64,000 bases of DNA from Bin5 sp965200685 (GTDB taxonomy: Bacteria > Chloroflexota > Anaerolineae > Caldilineales > Caldilineaceae), in NCBI GenBank assembly GCA_965200685.1, contig OZ241379.1, positions 2,356,001 through 2,420,000 of the forward strand, read 5' to 3'. The notes beneath the pieces are model-generated. The model was not told the DNA's origin. It did not search any database and worked only from the letters and a program-made list of their open reading frames with translations. The position numbers were made by a program, and so were the translations under genes. Shown here in pieces: positions 1-9,303 of the stretch; position 1 is the first letter of the stretch, and each line of letters opens with the position of its first letter.

Positions 1-2733
1 GTCCAGCAGGACCACGACCCCCCGGTCGGTTGCACTGCGAATCAAGCGCCCGAACCCTTGACGTAGACGGATGACCGCATCCGGCAGGGCATATTCATGG
101 AAGGCGTCTTCGTACAGACGGCTGCGGGCCGCGAAGAGTGGGTCAGAGGGGACCGCGAAGGGCAGACGGGCGATGAGCAAGCAGACAAGTTGCTCCCCAG
201 GCAGGTCGATTCCCTCCCAATAGGTTCCTGTGCCCAGCAATACTGCGCGCGGATTGGCCCGAAAGTCCCGCAGATTGCGGCGCCGGCTGCCCTCGCCCTG
301 CTGCAGGATAGGCAATCCGGCCGCGGCCAGAGGCGCGCGTACCGCCTCTGCGGTGATGCGTAACTGGCTGTGGTTTGTAAACAGGACCAGGGTTCTGCCG
401 TCCGCGGCCAGCGCGGCCTGCACGATGGCCTGTTCCAGGGCCTGCTGGTAGTTGTGCTGATCTGGCATAGGCATATCGCTGGGCATATACAGCAGGACAT
501 TGCGCTTGTAGTCAAAGGGGCTGTCAATGACCATGCCGCTCGCCTCCCAGCAGCCCAGCCGGTCGCGCAGGAAGTCGAAGCCATCCCCGGTCCCCAAGGT
601 TGCTCCCGTCAACACGACGGCGCGCAAGTGGTGGAACAGATTGGCGGCCAATTTCTCGCTCACTTGGACCGCTGCATTGCACAGCACAACCGCATCGGCT
701 TTGGCATTGAGCTCCAGCCAGGCCACCGAAACATCTTGGGCCAGCGGCTGCAGTCGCAAAATCACCTCATCCGTTGCCTGCAGCATGCCAGCCAGCTCCC
801 CGTGTGTGCGGTGTAGGGTCCGCAGGAAGAGGCCGCGCGGGCCATTCTCTTCCTGCCACCACTGGGCCGCGTCCAGCTGCGCGGCCAATTCCTCAAGCCG
901 GCCCAACAGCGTAGCCAACTGCTGGCTGATCCTGTCCCATTCGATTTCGATTTCGCTCCATTCCGGCTGGGTACGTAGGCCGCTGTCTAGGGCTACCCGC
1001 TGGGGATAGCCAGGCCGGGGCCGCACGTCTTTGTGGCTCAGCACGAAATTTTGCAGCATGTTGAAGAATTCTGGGATGCTGGCTTGCAATGCCCGGCGGT
1101 CTGCCGCTAGCTGGCGCATCAACCGGCCCCAGCGAGGATCGGTCAGGAACGGGACCAGCGCCTGGTCCGCTGCTGTGGCTGCTATCAGTGCCAGCAGCTT
1201 GCGGCTGTCCATCTGTCGGGTAAATTGCTCTGTGGCCGCGGCCTCCAAGTGGTGGGCTTCGTCTACAATCAAATGCTCGTAGGCTGGCAGCACGCGGCCG
1301 TTAGCCTCCACATCTGCCAACAGCAGGGCGTGATTGACCACCAGAAGGTGTGCGGATTCGGCCCGGCCGTAGTTCTCCAGATAAAAATCTCGGAACTGCT
1401 CAAGGCCAATGCGGTTGCGCTGGCCGGGGGCCAGCCGCGCGCTGCAGTGCTGTGGGTTACATTCGTCTGCGAGGGACGAGACGTAGGCGGTCAACTCCTG
1501 TTCCCGGCGGTCGTGAATCACCAATTCGCTGAGGTCACCGCTCTGGGTATGGGGCAACCAGAGGAGGATTTTCGCCAGAAAGCGCAACTCTAAGGGTGCC
1601 AGGGTGCGGTCGCCTAGCCAGTGGGCCAGTCGTCGGGTACACAGATAATGGGCGCGGCCTTTCAGGGCCATAGCGCGGATGGAGTGCTGGCTCACACTCG
1701 CTGCGGCCGGGAGGGAGATGGCCAGGGCCTGGGCCACCCGGGGCAGCTCCTGCTCCAGAAGCTGATCCTGTAGGGGGATGGTATTGGTGGCAATGACGAC
1801 CCGGCTGTCGTTGACCATGGCCCAGGCCGCGGCTGGCAGCAGATAGGCTAGGCTCTTGCCGGTTCCTGTGCCTGCTTCGATGATCGTGTGATCCCCTCGA
1901 TTGAGCGTGTCCAACACCTGCCGAGCCATTTCTAACTGACCGGCCCGATGTTCAAATTCAATGCTGGCCCCCTCGCCAAATTCTGCAGCCAGCGGGCCGT
2001 CTTCGCCAAAGGCGGAGATAACTGCAGTGGCCAGGGCCTGATCGTCTGTGGCCTGTACAGTGCGCTTCCGGATCACAGGCCACGCCTCCTTGGCTGCTGG
2101 TGTTGTATTGGTCACAGGCCATTGGCTGCTGGTCCTTGATTTTTCCAGAGCATCCCGGAACAAGAGCATCGGTCCCCAGTTACTCTCGGCAGCGGCGGCG
2201 CACAACACTTCCAGTGTGGTAGGGGGCAGAGCTTCCACCTTTGCCAGCAGATGCATCAGTAGAGCGGCTGTGGCTTCGGCATCATGGCCGGCCCTATGGG
2301 CTAAGGGCAGAGGGATCGCCAGGTCCCTACACAGCTCACCGAGGCTGTAGCTATCTTGGTCCGGCAGCAGAATCGTCGCCAGTTCATAGGTATCCAGCAC
2401 GGGGACATGTACCCGTACCCCGGCCGCATTGAGGAAAGAGATATCAAAAGCGGCATTATGCGCGATAATCGCCTCGGTATTCCCGCGTAGGAAAGCCAGA
2501 ATTTCCGGTCGTATCTTTTCGATGGAGGGCGCGTCGGCCACGTCCGCCGGCCGGATGCCGGTGATCTGTTGGATGCGTAAAGGGATGGGCCGGCCAGGGT
2601 TGATGTAGGACGTGAAGCGTTCCTGCACTGTTCCGCCCTGCACGCGCACCGCGCCGAACTCAATGATCGCATCCCGTTTGGGATTTAACCCGGTTGTCTC
2701 CAAATCAAGCGCGACGAATGTGCGCGGGCCCAT
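1..2733 (-). CDS. dinG: DinG-family exonuclease/helicase, 3' end cut by window edge
   Basis: This frame is open from an ATG at 2733 to base 1, giving 911 residues with no stop, so the C-terminus is missing. The N-terminus is a DnaQ-type 3'-5' exonuclease (FVALDLETTG, then IIAHNAAFD and HRAGHDAEA, the Exo I-III motifs). It is followed by a superfamily 2 DinG/XPD-like helicase with Walker A EAGTGTGKSLAYLLP and a VDEAHH box. Cysteines between these motifs (HYLC, DECNPQHC) are consistent with the iron-sulfur cluster of the family. The end of the visible part, near QGFGRLIRS, is a typical helicase motif VI. A GAAGGA ribosome site lies about 8 nt before the ATG. The gene starts 19 bp after the stop of the hydrolase gene and is probably co-transcribed with it. 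The predicted role is DNA repair or unwinding. Confidence 0.88.
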   Translation of the reverse strand, partial: MGPRTFVALDLETTGLNPKRDAIIEFGAVRVQGGTVQERFTSYINPGRPIPLRIQQITGIRPADVADAPSIEKIRPEILAFLRGNTEAIIAHNAAFDISFLNAAGVRVHVPVLDTYELATILLPDQDSYSLGELCRDLAIPLPLAHRAGHDAEATAALLMHLLAKVEALPPTTLEVLCAAAAESNWGPMLLFRDALEKSRTSSQWPVTNTTPAAKEAWPVIRKRTVQATDDQALATAVISAFGEDGPLAAEFGEGASIEFEHRAGQLEMARQVLDTLNRGDHTIIEAGTGTGKSLAYLLPAAAWAMVNDSRVVIATNTIPLQDQLLEQELPRVAQALAISLPAAASVSQHSIRAMALKGRAHYLCTRRLAHWLGDRTLAPLELRFLAKILLWLPHTQSGDLSELVIHDRREQELTAYVSSLADECNPQHCSARLAPGQRNRIGLEQFRDFYLENYGRAESAHLLVVNHALLLADVEANGRVLPAYEHLIVDEAHHLEAAATEQFTRQMDSRKLLALIAATAADQALVPFLTDPRWGRLMRQLAADRRALQASIPEFFNMLQNFVLSHKDVRPRPGYPQRVALDSGLRTQPEWSEIEIEWDRISQQLATLLGRLEELAAQLDAAQWWQEENGPRGLFLRTLHRTHGELAGMLQATDEVILRLQPLAQDVSVAWLELNAKADAVVLCNAAVQVSEKLAANLFHHLRAVVLTGATLGTGDGFDFLRDRLGCWEASGMVIDSPFDYKRNVLLYMPSDMPMPDQHNYQQALEQAIVQAALAADGRTLVLFTNHSQLRITAEAVRAPLAAAGLPILQQGEGSRRRNLRDFRANPRAVLLGTGTYWEGIDLPGEQLVCLLIARLPFAVPSDPLFAARSRLYEDAFHEYALPDAVIRLRQGFGRLIRSATDRGVVVLLD

Positions 2734-2752
2734 ATGCTGTCCTTCAATGAAA

Positions 2753-3382
2753 TCAGAACGATGCAAATGAGATGTCGTGGACACTTTTCGTCACACTGCC
2801 GCTATACAGCCAAGAAACCTGGCGCAGAGTCAGGGCTTGGTCGAATTCTGTCAGCGCGGAGATGCCATCTGCGGGCACGATTACAGTATACCAGCGCAGG
2901 CCGGCCGAGGCCGCGGTGTGCAGCACACAGATGCTGGAAACCGTGCCCACGATCACCAGAGTACGCACTTTCCAGACATTGGCCAGAAAGTGCTCCAGCC
3001 ATGTGCCGTAGAAGCCATCGTAGCGGCTCTTCTGGCAGACCAGATCTGTGGGCTGCGGGGCCAGTTCCTCGACGATCTGCCAGCCCCATGTACCCATTTC
3101 GCAGTGTTGCGGCCAGATGTCCCACTCAGGATCGCCGGCAAAATGAGTATCTTGGGTGTAAGCAATCGGTACATCTGCGCTCCTGGCCCGGGCCAGCAGT
3201 TCTTGTACTCTGTCCAAGGTGGCCATGGCGGCCGGCACAACGAGGCTACCACCCTCCTTGACAAAGTCATTCTGCATATCTACGACAATGATGGCACTTT
3301 CCTCTGCCGGCACTTCTAGCGTGGATTGCCACGAGATCTGCGGCAGTTCGACAGTTTGGTTTGGAATGGATGGAATGGACAT
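2753..3382 (-). CDS. isochorismatase-like cysteine hydrolase
   Basis: About 209 aa. It belongs to the isochorismatase/nicotinamidase hydrolase superfamily. The expected catalytic triad is visible: Asp in AIIVVDMQNDF (residue 35), Lys in CQKSRYDGFYGT (about 118) and the nucleophile Cys in GTVSSICVLHTAAS (about 152). The substrate cannot be read from the sequence; such enzymes hydrolyse amides such as nicotinamide, N-carbamoyl compounds or ureas. Two ATG codons are adjacent at 3385 and 3382. An AGGAGG lies 2 nt before the first and 5 nt before the second, so the second is preferred. The gene lies directly upstream of the dinG-like gene on the same strand. Confidence 0.85.
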   Translation of the reverse strand: MSIPSIPNQTVELPQISWQSTLEVPAEESAIIVVDMQNDFVKEGGSLVVPAAMATLDRVQELLARARSADVPIAYTQDTHFAGDPEWDIWPQHCEMGTWGWQIVEELAPQPTDLVCQKSRYDGFYGTWLEHFLANVWKVRTLVIVGTVSSICVLHTAASAGLRWYTVIVPADGISALTEFDQALTLRQVSWLYSGSVTKSVHDISFASF

Positions 3383-3482
3383 CATGGCCTCCTGTTCACG
3401 CTCTCTATATCGGCCTTTGGGGTCGCTCGGTCATCAGCGTCCCTTCTCGCATCATGAGGGCCGCATCAGTGCTTGCGAGAAC

Positions 3483-3510
3483 ATAGTACGGCTATCATGA
3501 GTGCGATCAA
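3483..3510 (-). promoter_or_regulatory. possible promoter for the hydrolase-dinG pair
   Basis: On the minus strand TTGATC (3510-3505) and TACTAT (3488-3483) are separated by 16 bp, about 100 bp before the hydrolase start. The match is moderate and rests on pattern only. The rest of the 280-bp divergent gap holds no other gene. Confidence 0.3.
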
Positions 3511-3597
3511 GGTAAATTCTACTGGATTCAGTGGAAAAGTACAAAGCCGCTTCTGATCTCACAATCGCAAGCCTCATTCGTGTACAGCTTTGGGGTG

Positions 3598-3606
3598 TGC
3601 TAGAAT
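3598..3606 (+). promoter_or_regulatory. extended -10 element before the dynamin gene
   Basis: TGC directly followed by TAGAAT gives an extended -10 element about 60 bp before the GTG start at 3669. No good -35 is seen, which is acceptable for this promoter type. Confidence 0.4.
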
Positions 3607-3668
3607 AGTGTGGATACATTATGATTCTGATGGATAGGTCTTATCGGGATTCTCAATAGAGGGGAAGC

Positions 3669-5450
3669 GTGCAGCAGCTATTAACCGTTGAGCAGAGTCG
3701 AATTTTACAGGATGAACGCCGCCTGTTGGAAGGTCTGCAGGTCACCTTGACGCGCCTTGACGCGCCTGAATCCGACCTGGCCCTGGTCCGCAATGTCCTG
3801 GCCCAGTTAGAGGAACTGTTTCTGCTGGTGGTGGTGGGCGAATTCAACGCGGGTAAAAGTGCGGTCATCAACGCGCTATTAGGCGACCGCTACTTGACCG
3901 AAGGCGTCGTGCCCACCACCAGCGAGCTTTTCTTCATCCGTCATATGGATGCAGTGGAGCGCCCTGGCATAGATGCAGGCATGGCTGTGCTGCGTCTGCC
4001 TGTCCCCTGGCTGCAGGAAGTCAACTTGGTCGATACACCGGGGACCAACGCCATCATCCGCCAGCATCAGGAGATTACAGAACATTTCGTACCTCGCAGC
4101 GATCTTGTTCTCTTTGTCACCAGCGCGGACCGACCCTTCAGTGAATCCGAGCATCTCTTCCTGCAGCGGATTCGGGACTGGGGCAAAAAGATCGTCATCG
4201 TGGTCAATAAGATCGAACTGCTGACCAGCGAGGAAGAGCGTCAGCAGGTCTTGGAATTTGTCGCCAGGAACGCTTGGGAACTGCTCGGTGTTGCGCCGGC
4301 CATCTTCCCTGTCAGTGCTCGTCTCGCGCTGGAGGCCAAACAGGCTGTGCCGGTGACAGATAAGGGGTCGTCCCAGCAGGAGGGGGCGCATCTGCTTACG
4401 AATCGTAGCTGGCAGCGCAGTCAGTTCGGCGCGTTGGAGCAGTACATCCTTGACGCCTTGGACGCCGCAGAGCGTGTACGCCTGCAGCTATCCAATCCAA
4501 TCGGTATCGCCTCCGCCCTCATCGCCAAATACCAGCAGGTAGTTGGCCAGCGTCAGAAGCTACTGCAAGGCGATTTTCAGGCCCTGGACGCCATTGATGA
4601 GCAGTTGGAGGCCTACCAAAACGATATGCGCCGGGACTTCCAGTACCAGAACGACCGGGTTCAAAATGTCCTTTTTGAGATGATCGAGCGGGGGGACCGC
4701 TTCTTTGACGAGAATTTGCGTATCACTCGTGTTGTTGAACTGGTGAACAGCGAGCGGCTACGCGGTGAATTTGAGCGACGGGTGCTGGCAGATACCAGCC
4801 GTGAGATCGAACACCATGTCCATGAACTGATCGATTGGCTCATTGACCGGGATTACCGTCAATGGCAGGCGGTGATGGAGTTCATCGACCGTCGCTCTTC
4901 CCAGCATACGGATCATATGATCGGTCAGGTACGGGGCGAGTTTGAGTTCAACCGGCAGAATTTGCTCAACAGTGTGGGCCGCAGTGCCCAGGATGTGGTG
5001 GCCTCCTATGATCGGGAGGCCGAAGCCCTCAAGTTGGCCCAAGATGTACAGCGTGCCATTCTGCAAACTGCGGCCGTGGAGGCAGGGGCCATCGGCTTGG
5101 GCGCAATTCTGGTCGTGATACTCAATACAACCTTCCTTGATGTGACCGGCGTTCTAAGTGCCAGTGCCTTGGCCGCGTTAGGGCTGTATGTGCTTCCCTA
5201 CCGCCGGCAAAAAGTCAAGGCACAACTGCGGGCACGGATCGGCGACTTACGCCAGCGGCTTGATAGTGCCATCAGTCGTCAGTTTGAAACCGAGTTGGCC
5301 GCCAGTGTCCAGCGCATTCGGGAAGCGATTGCGCCCTACACCCGTTTTGTGCGGGTCGAACGGGAAAAATTGGAGACACTGTCTGCCAGCCTCAAAGGTG
5401 CCGAAGGTGAGTGGAATGATCTGCGCCGCGAGGTGGAAGGGATGTCATGA
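3669..5450 (+). CDS. bacterial dynamin-like GTPase
   Basis: 593 aa with a GTG start preceded by GAGGGG. The GTPase motifs are G1 GEFNAGKS (57-64), a PTTSE switch region (about 82-86), G3 DTPG (122-125) and G4 NKIE (180-183). A long helical region follows, then two closely spaced hydrophobic segments (about 468-515) forming a hairpin, as in bacterial dynamin-like proteins that attach to or remodel membranes. A charged C-terminal coiled region ends the protein. The family is involved in membrane fusion, membrane repair or stress protection; the exact role here is unknown. Its stop overlaps the start of the next gene in an ATGA, indicating translational coupling. Confidence 0.88.
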   Translation: MQQLLTVEQSRILQDERRLLEGLQVTLTRLDAPESDLALVRNVLAQLEELFLLVVVGEFNAGKSAVINALLGDRYLTEGVVPTTSELFFIRHMDAVERPGIDAGMAVLRLPVPWLQEVNLVDTPGTNAIIRQHQEITEHFVPRSDLVLFVTSADRPFSESEHLFLQRIRDWGKKIVIVVNKIELLTSEEERQQVLEFVARNAWELLGVAPAIFPVSARLALEAKQAVPVTDKGSSQQEGAHLLTNRSWQRSQFGALEQYILDALDAAERVRLQLSNPIGIASALIAKYQQVVGQRQKLLQGDFQALDAIDEQLEAYQNDMRRDFQYQNDRVQNVLFEMIERGDRFFDENLRITRVVELVNSERLRGEFERRVLADTSREIEHHVHELIDWLIDRDYRQWQAVMEFIDRRSSQHTDHMIGQVRGEFEFNRQNLLNSVGRSAQDVVASYDREAEALKLAQDVQRAILQTAAVEAGAIGLGAILVVILNTTFLDVTGVLSASALAALGLYVLPYRRQKVKAQLRARIGDLRQRLDSAISRQFETELAASVQRIREAIAPYTRFVRVEREKLETLSASLKGAEGEWNDLRREVEGMS

Positions 5451-6007
5451 ACACCACTGTGGTGCCAAGGGTGATGGCCACGGTTTCGCTGATTCCTCTG
5501 GAGTTGTCCCTCCATGAGGACGCGCTCCAGCGCGTGTATGAACTGGTGCCGGCTTACTGGGCCATGTATCATCTGGCCCAGGTACCAGCTGGGCAGGCTG
5601 GCCGGGACCTGGCGGCAATCGAAATGGAACCAGGACGCACGGGCCTGGGGATCCTCGTGGCGAATGAGCCGGGCACTCCCCAGGCTGGCGCACAGCTAGT
5701 GGGGCTGATCGATTTCCGTATGAACTGGCCAGACCTTGGGGCTGTGTATATCGGCATTGTGCTGGTAGCGCAGCCATTTCAGCGGCGGGGGGTGGGCAGC
5801 GAGGCATGGGCCTTGTTGGAAACTTGGCTGGCCACGGCGGCCGGCATCCGTGAGGTCAGGTTAGGGGTTGAGCAGTTCAACATCGGCGCGCTCAAATTTT
5901 TTCAATCCCTTGGTTTTGCCCTCAGCGGCGAGGCCCAGCGCATCCGCTCCGGCAAGCGGCTGGTACGACTATTGGCCATGCACAAAGACCTGATCCCAAG
6001 GGAATGA
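5447..6007 (+). CDS. GNAT-family N-acetyltransferase
   Basis: 186 aa. The acetyl-CoA-binding motif A is visible as QRRGVG (112-117) after a beta strand, followed by the usual helix and the motif B region ALKFFQSLGF. This is the pattern of GCN5-related acetyltransferases that use acetyl-CoA to modify small molecules or protein amino groups. The start ATG overlaps the stop of the dynamin gene by 4 bp, so the two are probably one transcript. The substrate is not predictable. About 190 bp of non-coding DNA with the uvrA promoter follows. Confidence 0.82.
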   Translation: MNTTVVPRVMATVSLIPLELSLHEDALQRVYELVPAYWAMYHLAQVPAGQAGRDLAAIEMEPGRTGLGILVANEPGTPQAGAQLVGLIDFRMNWPDLGAVYIGIVLVAQPFQRRGVGSEAWALLETWLATAAGIREVRLGVEQFNIGALKFFQSLGFALSGEAQRIRSGKRLVRLLAMHKDLIPRE

Positions 6008-6133
6008 GCGGTATCCTCGTCGGTCTTGAAACGTCCCTAGTATTTTTCTGAACAGGTGAGAATTTTTCGTAAGAACTACTCTACTAGATGAGGAAATTGT
6101 GTCGGGTGGTCGTCAATCGGGTACAATACGCTG

Positions 6134-6161
6134 TTGACACGAACAAATATTCGTGTAGCGG
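6134..6161 (+). promoter_or_regulatory. uvrA promoter with embedded SOS (LexA) box
   Basis: A perfect -35 TTGACA (6134-6139) is followed 16 bp later by a weak -10 TAGCGG (6156-6161). Between them at 6140-6153 lies CGAAC-AAAT-ATTCG, one base away from the Gram-positive LexA box CGAAC-N4-GTTCG. It sits inside a larger 7-bp inverted repeat (ACACGAA/TTCGTGT). An alternative -10, TACAAT, is at 6122-6127. The box position would let LexA block RNA polymerase. Confidence 0.6.
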
Positions 6162-6197
6162 TCATGAAATCTTGACATACAGGGTAGAGGAGGTAGA

Positions 6198-9194
6198 ATG
6201 GCCCTGGATAAACTGATCATACGAGGGGCACGAGAACACAATCTTCGTAGCGTGGATTTGGAAATTCCACGGGACAAGCTGGTGGTGGTCACTGGGTTAA
6301 GCGGCAGTGGCAAGAGCAGCCTAGCCTTTGATACCATTTACGCTGAAGGACAGCGTCGTTATGTAGAGTCTCTTTCCGCTTATGCCCGCCAGTTTCTCGG
6401 CCTGATGGAGAAGCCGGATGTGGACCAGATCGAAGGGCTCAGCCCGGCCATCTCCATTGACCAGAAAGGGGCTGGGCGCAATCCCCGTTCGACAGTGGGG
6501 ACTGTCACGGAAGTTTATGATTATTTGCGTCTGCTCTTCGCCCGCATCGGCCAGCCACATTGCCCACAATGTGGCGACCCCATTAGCCAACAGACACCCC
6601 AGCAGATCGTCAATGCAGTTCTAAAAATGGGCGAAGGTGTGCGGCTGTTGATCCTAGCACCGATCATCAAAGACCGCAAAGGGCATCACAAGAGTGTCTT
6701 GGAGGAGTTGCAAGCCCAGGGCTTTGTGCGGGTGCGCGTCAACCGGACAATCTACGAAATCGGCGAAGTGCCGGCCCTGGACCGTTACAAAATGCACACC
6801 ATTGAAGCCGTCATCGACCGCATTGTCGTGCGTGGGGAGCGGCCGGACCCGGACGAGCCTGGCCGGATTCTGCCCGGCACGGACCGGGCGCGCTTGACCG
6901 ATTCGGTGGAGACGGCTCTCAAGTTGGGCGATGGTGCGGTAATCGTCTCTACAGTGAAGCGCATCCCCTTTGAAGGCAATGGGAGCGGGCGATACGCGGA
7001 CACGACAACCGCAGGCAGTCAAATTGTCACCACCGACCGTATCTTCAGTGAACAGTTCGCCTGTGTGCGTTGTGGTCTCAGTTTTTCGGAGATCGAGCCG
7101 CGCACCTTCAGTTTTAACAGCCCCCATGGTGCCTGTTCGGCCTGTGATGGATTAGGTGTGCTCAAGGAGTTCGATCCGGAGCTGATTTTGGATGGGGAAC
7201 GTAGCATTGCTGAAGGAGCCGCGCGCCCTTGGCAGGGCCCCAATGCCGGCAACGGCGACGAGAGCTACTCCAAACAGCTTCTACGCGCGGTCTGTCAACA
7301 TTTTTCAATTCCACAGAATGTGCCGCTGAAAGAGTTGAGCAGCAAGCAGCGGGACATTCTGCTATATGGCTCTCCTCGGCGAGAAAAGGTGCAGGTCAAC
7401 TACCGCAATGTCCGGGGCCACCAACGCACCTACCAAACCCATTTTGAAGGGGTACTCTCCAATCTACAACGGCGTTATCAGGAGACGGACAGCGATTGGA
7501 TGCGAGGCAAGTTGGAAGGTTTCATGAGCATCCGTCCTTGCCCCACCTGTAAAGGACAGCGGCTGCAGCCTATGGCCTTGGCCGTTACCATCGCTGATAA
7601 AAATATCTACGACATCACCGCTATGCCGGTAAGTGATTCCCTGGCCTGGGTGCTCGCTGCCCGTAGCAGCCAGCGGGAAACATCGTTGCTCTCGCCGCGC
7701 CAGCTGGCCATCGGTAGTCAGGTATTGAAGGAGATCGAGGCCCGCCTAGGATTTATGGTGAACGTGGGCCTGGACTATCTGACCCTCAATCGCACGGCCC
7801 TGACACTCTCCGGCGGCGAGTCCCAGCGTATTCGCCTAGCTACGCAGATCGGCAGCCAACTGATGGGCGTTCTGTACATACTGGATGAGCCGAGTATCGG
7901 TCTACACCAGCGGGATAATGCTCGTCTCATCAATACCTTGCAGGGGATGCGGGATCTGGGCAATACTGTGCTGGTCGTGGAGCATGACGAGGAGACGATC
8001 CGGGCGGCGGATTGGGTGGTGGATATGGGGCCGGGGGCCGGCGAGCACGGCGGGGAAGTTGTCGTTTCCGCCACTCAGGCGGAATTTGCCGGACATCCCC
8101 ACAGCTTGACTGCTCAGTACATTCGTGGTGAACAGCAGATTGCCCTGCCTTCTATCCGACGAGAAGGCAATGGCCACTACCTGCATATACGCGGCGCGGC
8201 CGAGAACAACCTCAAGAGCGTGGATGTGCGCCTTCCTCTGGGCAAATTCATGGCGGTGACCGGCGTCAGTGGCAGTGGTAAATCCACTCTAGTGGTGGAT
8301 GTGCTGTACAAATGGCTGGCCCAGAGCTTTTACCGGGCCAAAGCCCGTCCTGGCAAACATGACCGCATTGAGGGGTCTGAACATCTGGACAAAGTGATCG
8401 AAATCGATCAAAGCCCTATCGGGCGTACACCCCGCAGCAACCCGGCTACCTATGTGGGCCTGTTTACACCGATTCGGGAGCTGTTCGCCAGCATCCCTGA
8501 AGCCAAAGCCCGCGGCTATAAGTCCGGACGCTTCAGCTTTAATGTCAAGGGCGGTCGCTGTGAAGCCTGCCGGGGGGACGGCATCATCAAAATTGAGATG
8601 CAGTTCCTGCCGGATGTGTACGTGCCCTGTGAGGAGTGTCACAGCAACCGCTATAACCGGGAAACACTGGATATCCGCTTCCGTGGCAACTCTATCGCCG
8701 ATGTCTTGAACATGACCGTTGAGGAAGGCTTGGATTTCTTCCAGAATATCCCCCGCATTCGCAGCCGCTTGCAGACACTGATGGCTGTGGGCCTGGGGTA
8801 CATCCGCCTAGGGCAACCGGCCACCACTTTGTCCGGCGGTGAGGCACAACGCATCAAGTTGAGCAAAGAGTTGAGTCGGCGGGACACCGGCAATACATTC
8901 TACATACTGGACGAACCGACCACTGGCCTCCATTTTGAGGACGTACAGAAACTCCTCAATGTTCTCCATCAACTGGTGGACCGCGGCAATACTGTCTTGG
9001 TTATTGAGCACAATCTGGACGTGATCAAGAACTGCGATTGGGTGATTGACATGGGGCCGGAAGGCGGGGAAAAGGGCGGCTATGTGATCGCAGAAGGGAC
9101 GCCGGAGCAGATCGCTGCTACAGAGAAGAGCTATACAGGTCAATTTCTCCAGAAGATGATAGACTTGCAGCGAGCATTACCTGAGCTGGGATGA
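6198..9194 (+). CDS. uvrA: excinuclease ABC subunit A
   Basis: 998 aa, full-length UvrA, the damage-recognition ATPase of nucleotide excision repair that loads UvrB. There are two ABC modules: Walker A GLSGSGKS (33-40) and GVSGSGKS (689-696), with signatures LSGGESQRIRLA and LSGGEAQRIKLS. Zinc-finger cysteines are present in the first module (CVRC at 289, CSAC shortly after) and in the second (CEAC at 788 with a later CEEC). An AGGAGGT ribosome site precedes the ATG. A LexA-type box lies in the promoter, so induction by DNA damage is likely. The gene stands alone, without uvrB or uvrC beside it. Confidence 0.97.
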   Translation: MALDKLIIRGAREHNLRSVDLEIPRDKLVVVTGLSGSGKSSLAFDTIYAEGQRRYVESLSAYARQFLGLMEKPDVDQIEGLSPAISIDQKGAGRNPRSTVGTVTEVYDYLRLLFARIGQPHCPQCGDPISQQTPQQIVNAVLKMGEGVRLLILAPIIKDRKGHHKSVLEELQAQGFVRVRVNRTIYEIGEVPALDRYKMHTIEAVIDRIVVRGERPDPDEPGRILPGTDRARLTDSVETALKLGDGAVIVSTVKRIPFEGNGSGRYADTTTAGSQIVTTDRIFSEQFACVRCGLSFSEIEPRTFSFNSPHGACSACDGLGVLKEFDPELILDGERSIAEGAARPWQGPNAGNGDESYSKQLLRAVCQHFSIPQNVPLKELSSKQRDILLYGSPRREKVQVNYRNVRGHQRTYQTHFEGVLSNLQRRYQETDSDWMRGKLEGFMSIRPCPTCKGQRLQPMALAVTIADKNIYDITAMPVSDSLAWVLAARSSQRETSLLSPRQLAIGSQVLKEIEARLGFMVNVGLDYLTLNRTALTLSGGESQRIRLATQIGSQLMGVLYILDEPSIGLHQRDNARLINTLQGMRDLGNTVLVVEHDEETIRAADWVVDMGPGAGEHGGEVVVSATQAEFAGHPHSLTAQYIRGEQQIALPSIRREGNGHYLHIRGAAENNLKSVDVRLPLGKFMAVTGVSGSGKSTLVVDVLYKWLAQSFYRAKARPGKHDRIEGSEHLDKVIEIDQSPIGRTPRSNPATYVGLFTPIRELFASIPEAKARGYKSGRFSFNVKGGRCEACRGDGIIKIEMQFLPDVYVPCEECHSNRYNRETLDIRFRGNSIADVLNMTVEEGLDFFQNIPRIRSRLQTLMAVGLGYIRLGQPATTLSGGEAQRIKLSKELSRRDTGNTFYILDEPTTGLHFEDVQKLLNVLHQLVDRGNTVLVIEHNLDVIKNCDWVIDMGPEGGEKGGYVIAEGTPEQIAATEKSYTGQFLQKMIDLQRALPELG

Positions 9195-9303
9195 AGCCGC
9201 CCCGCTTGTGTCAGTGGCAACAAGCAGGACATTGAATCTGATGCCGCCCATTGGTCTGCTCCATCAGGCACATCCGCCACAAGAATCAACTGGAGTCCAT
9301 CGA

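Noticed and set aside
3879..4391. Long minus-strand frame inside the dynamin gene
   Set aside because: It lies fully opposite a well-supported GTPase with all G motifs and has no ribosome site or recognisable domain.
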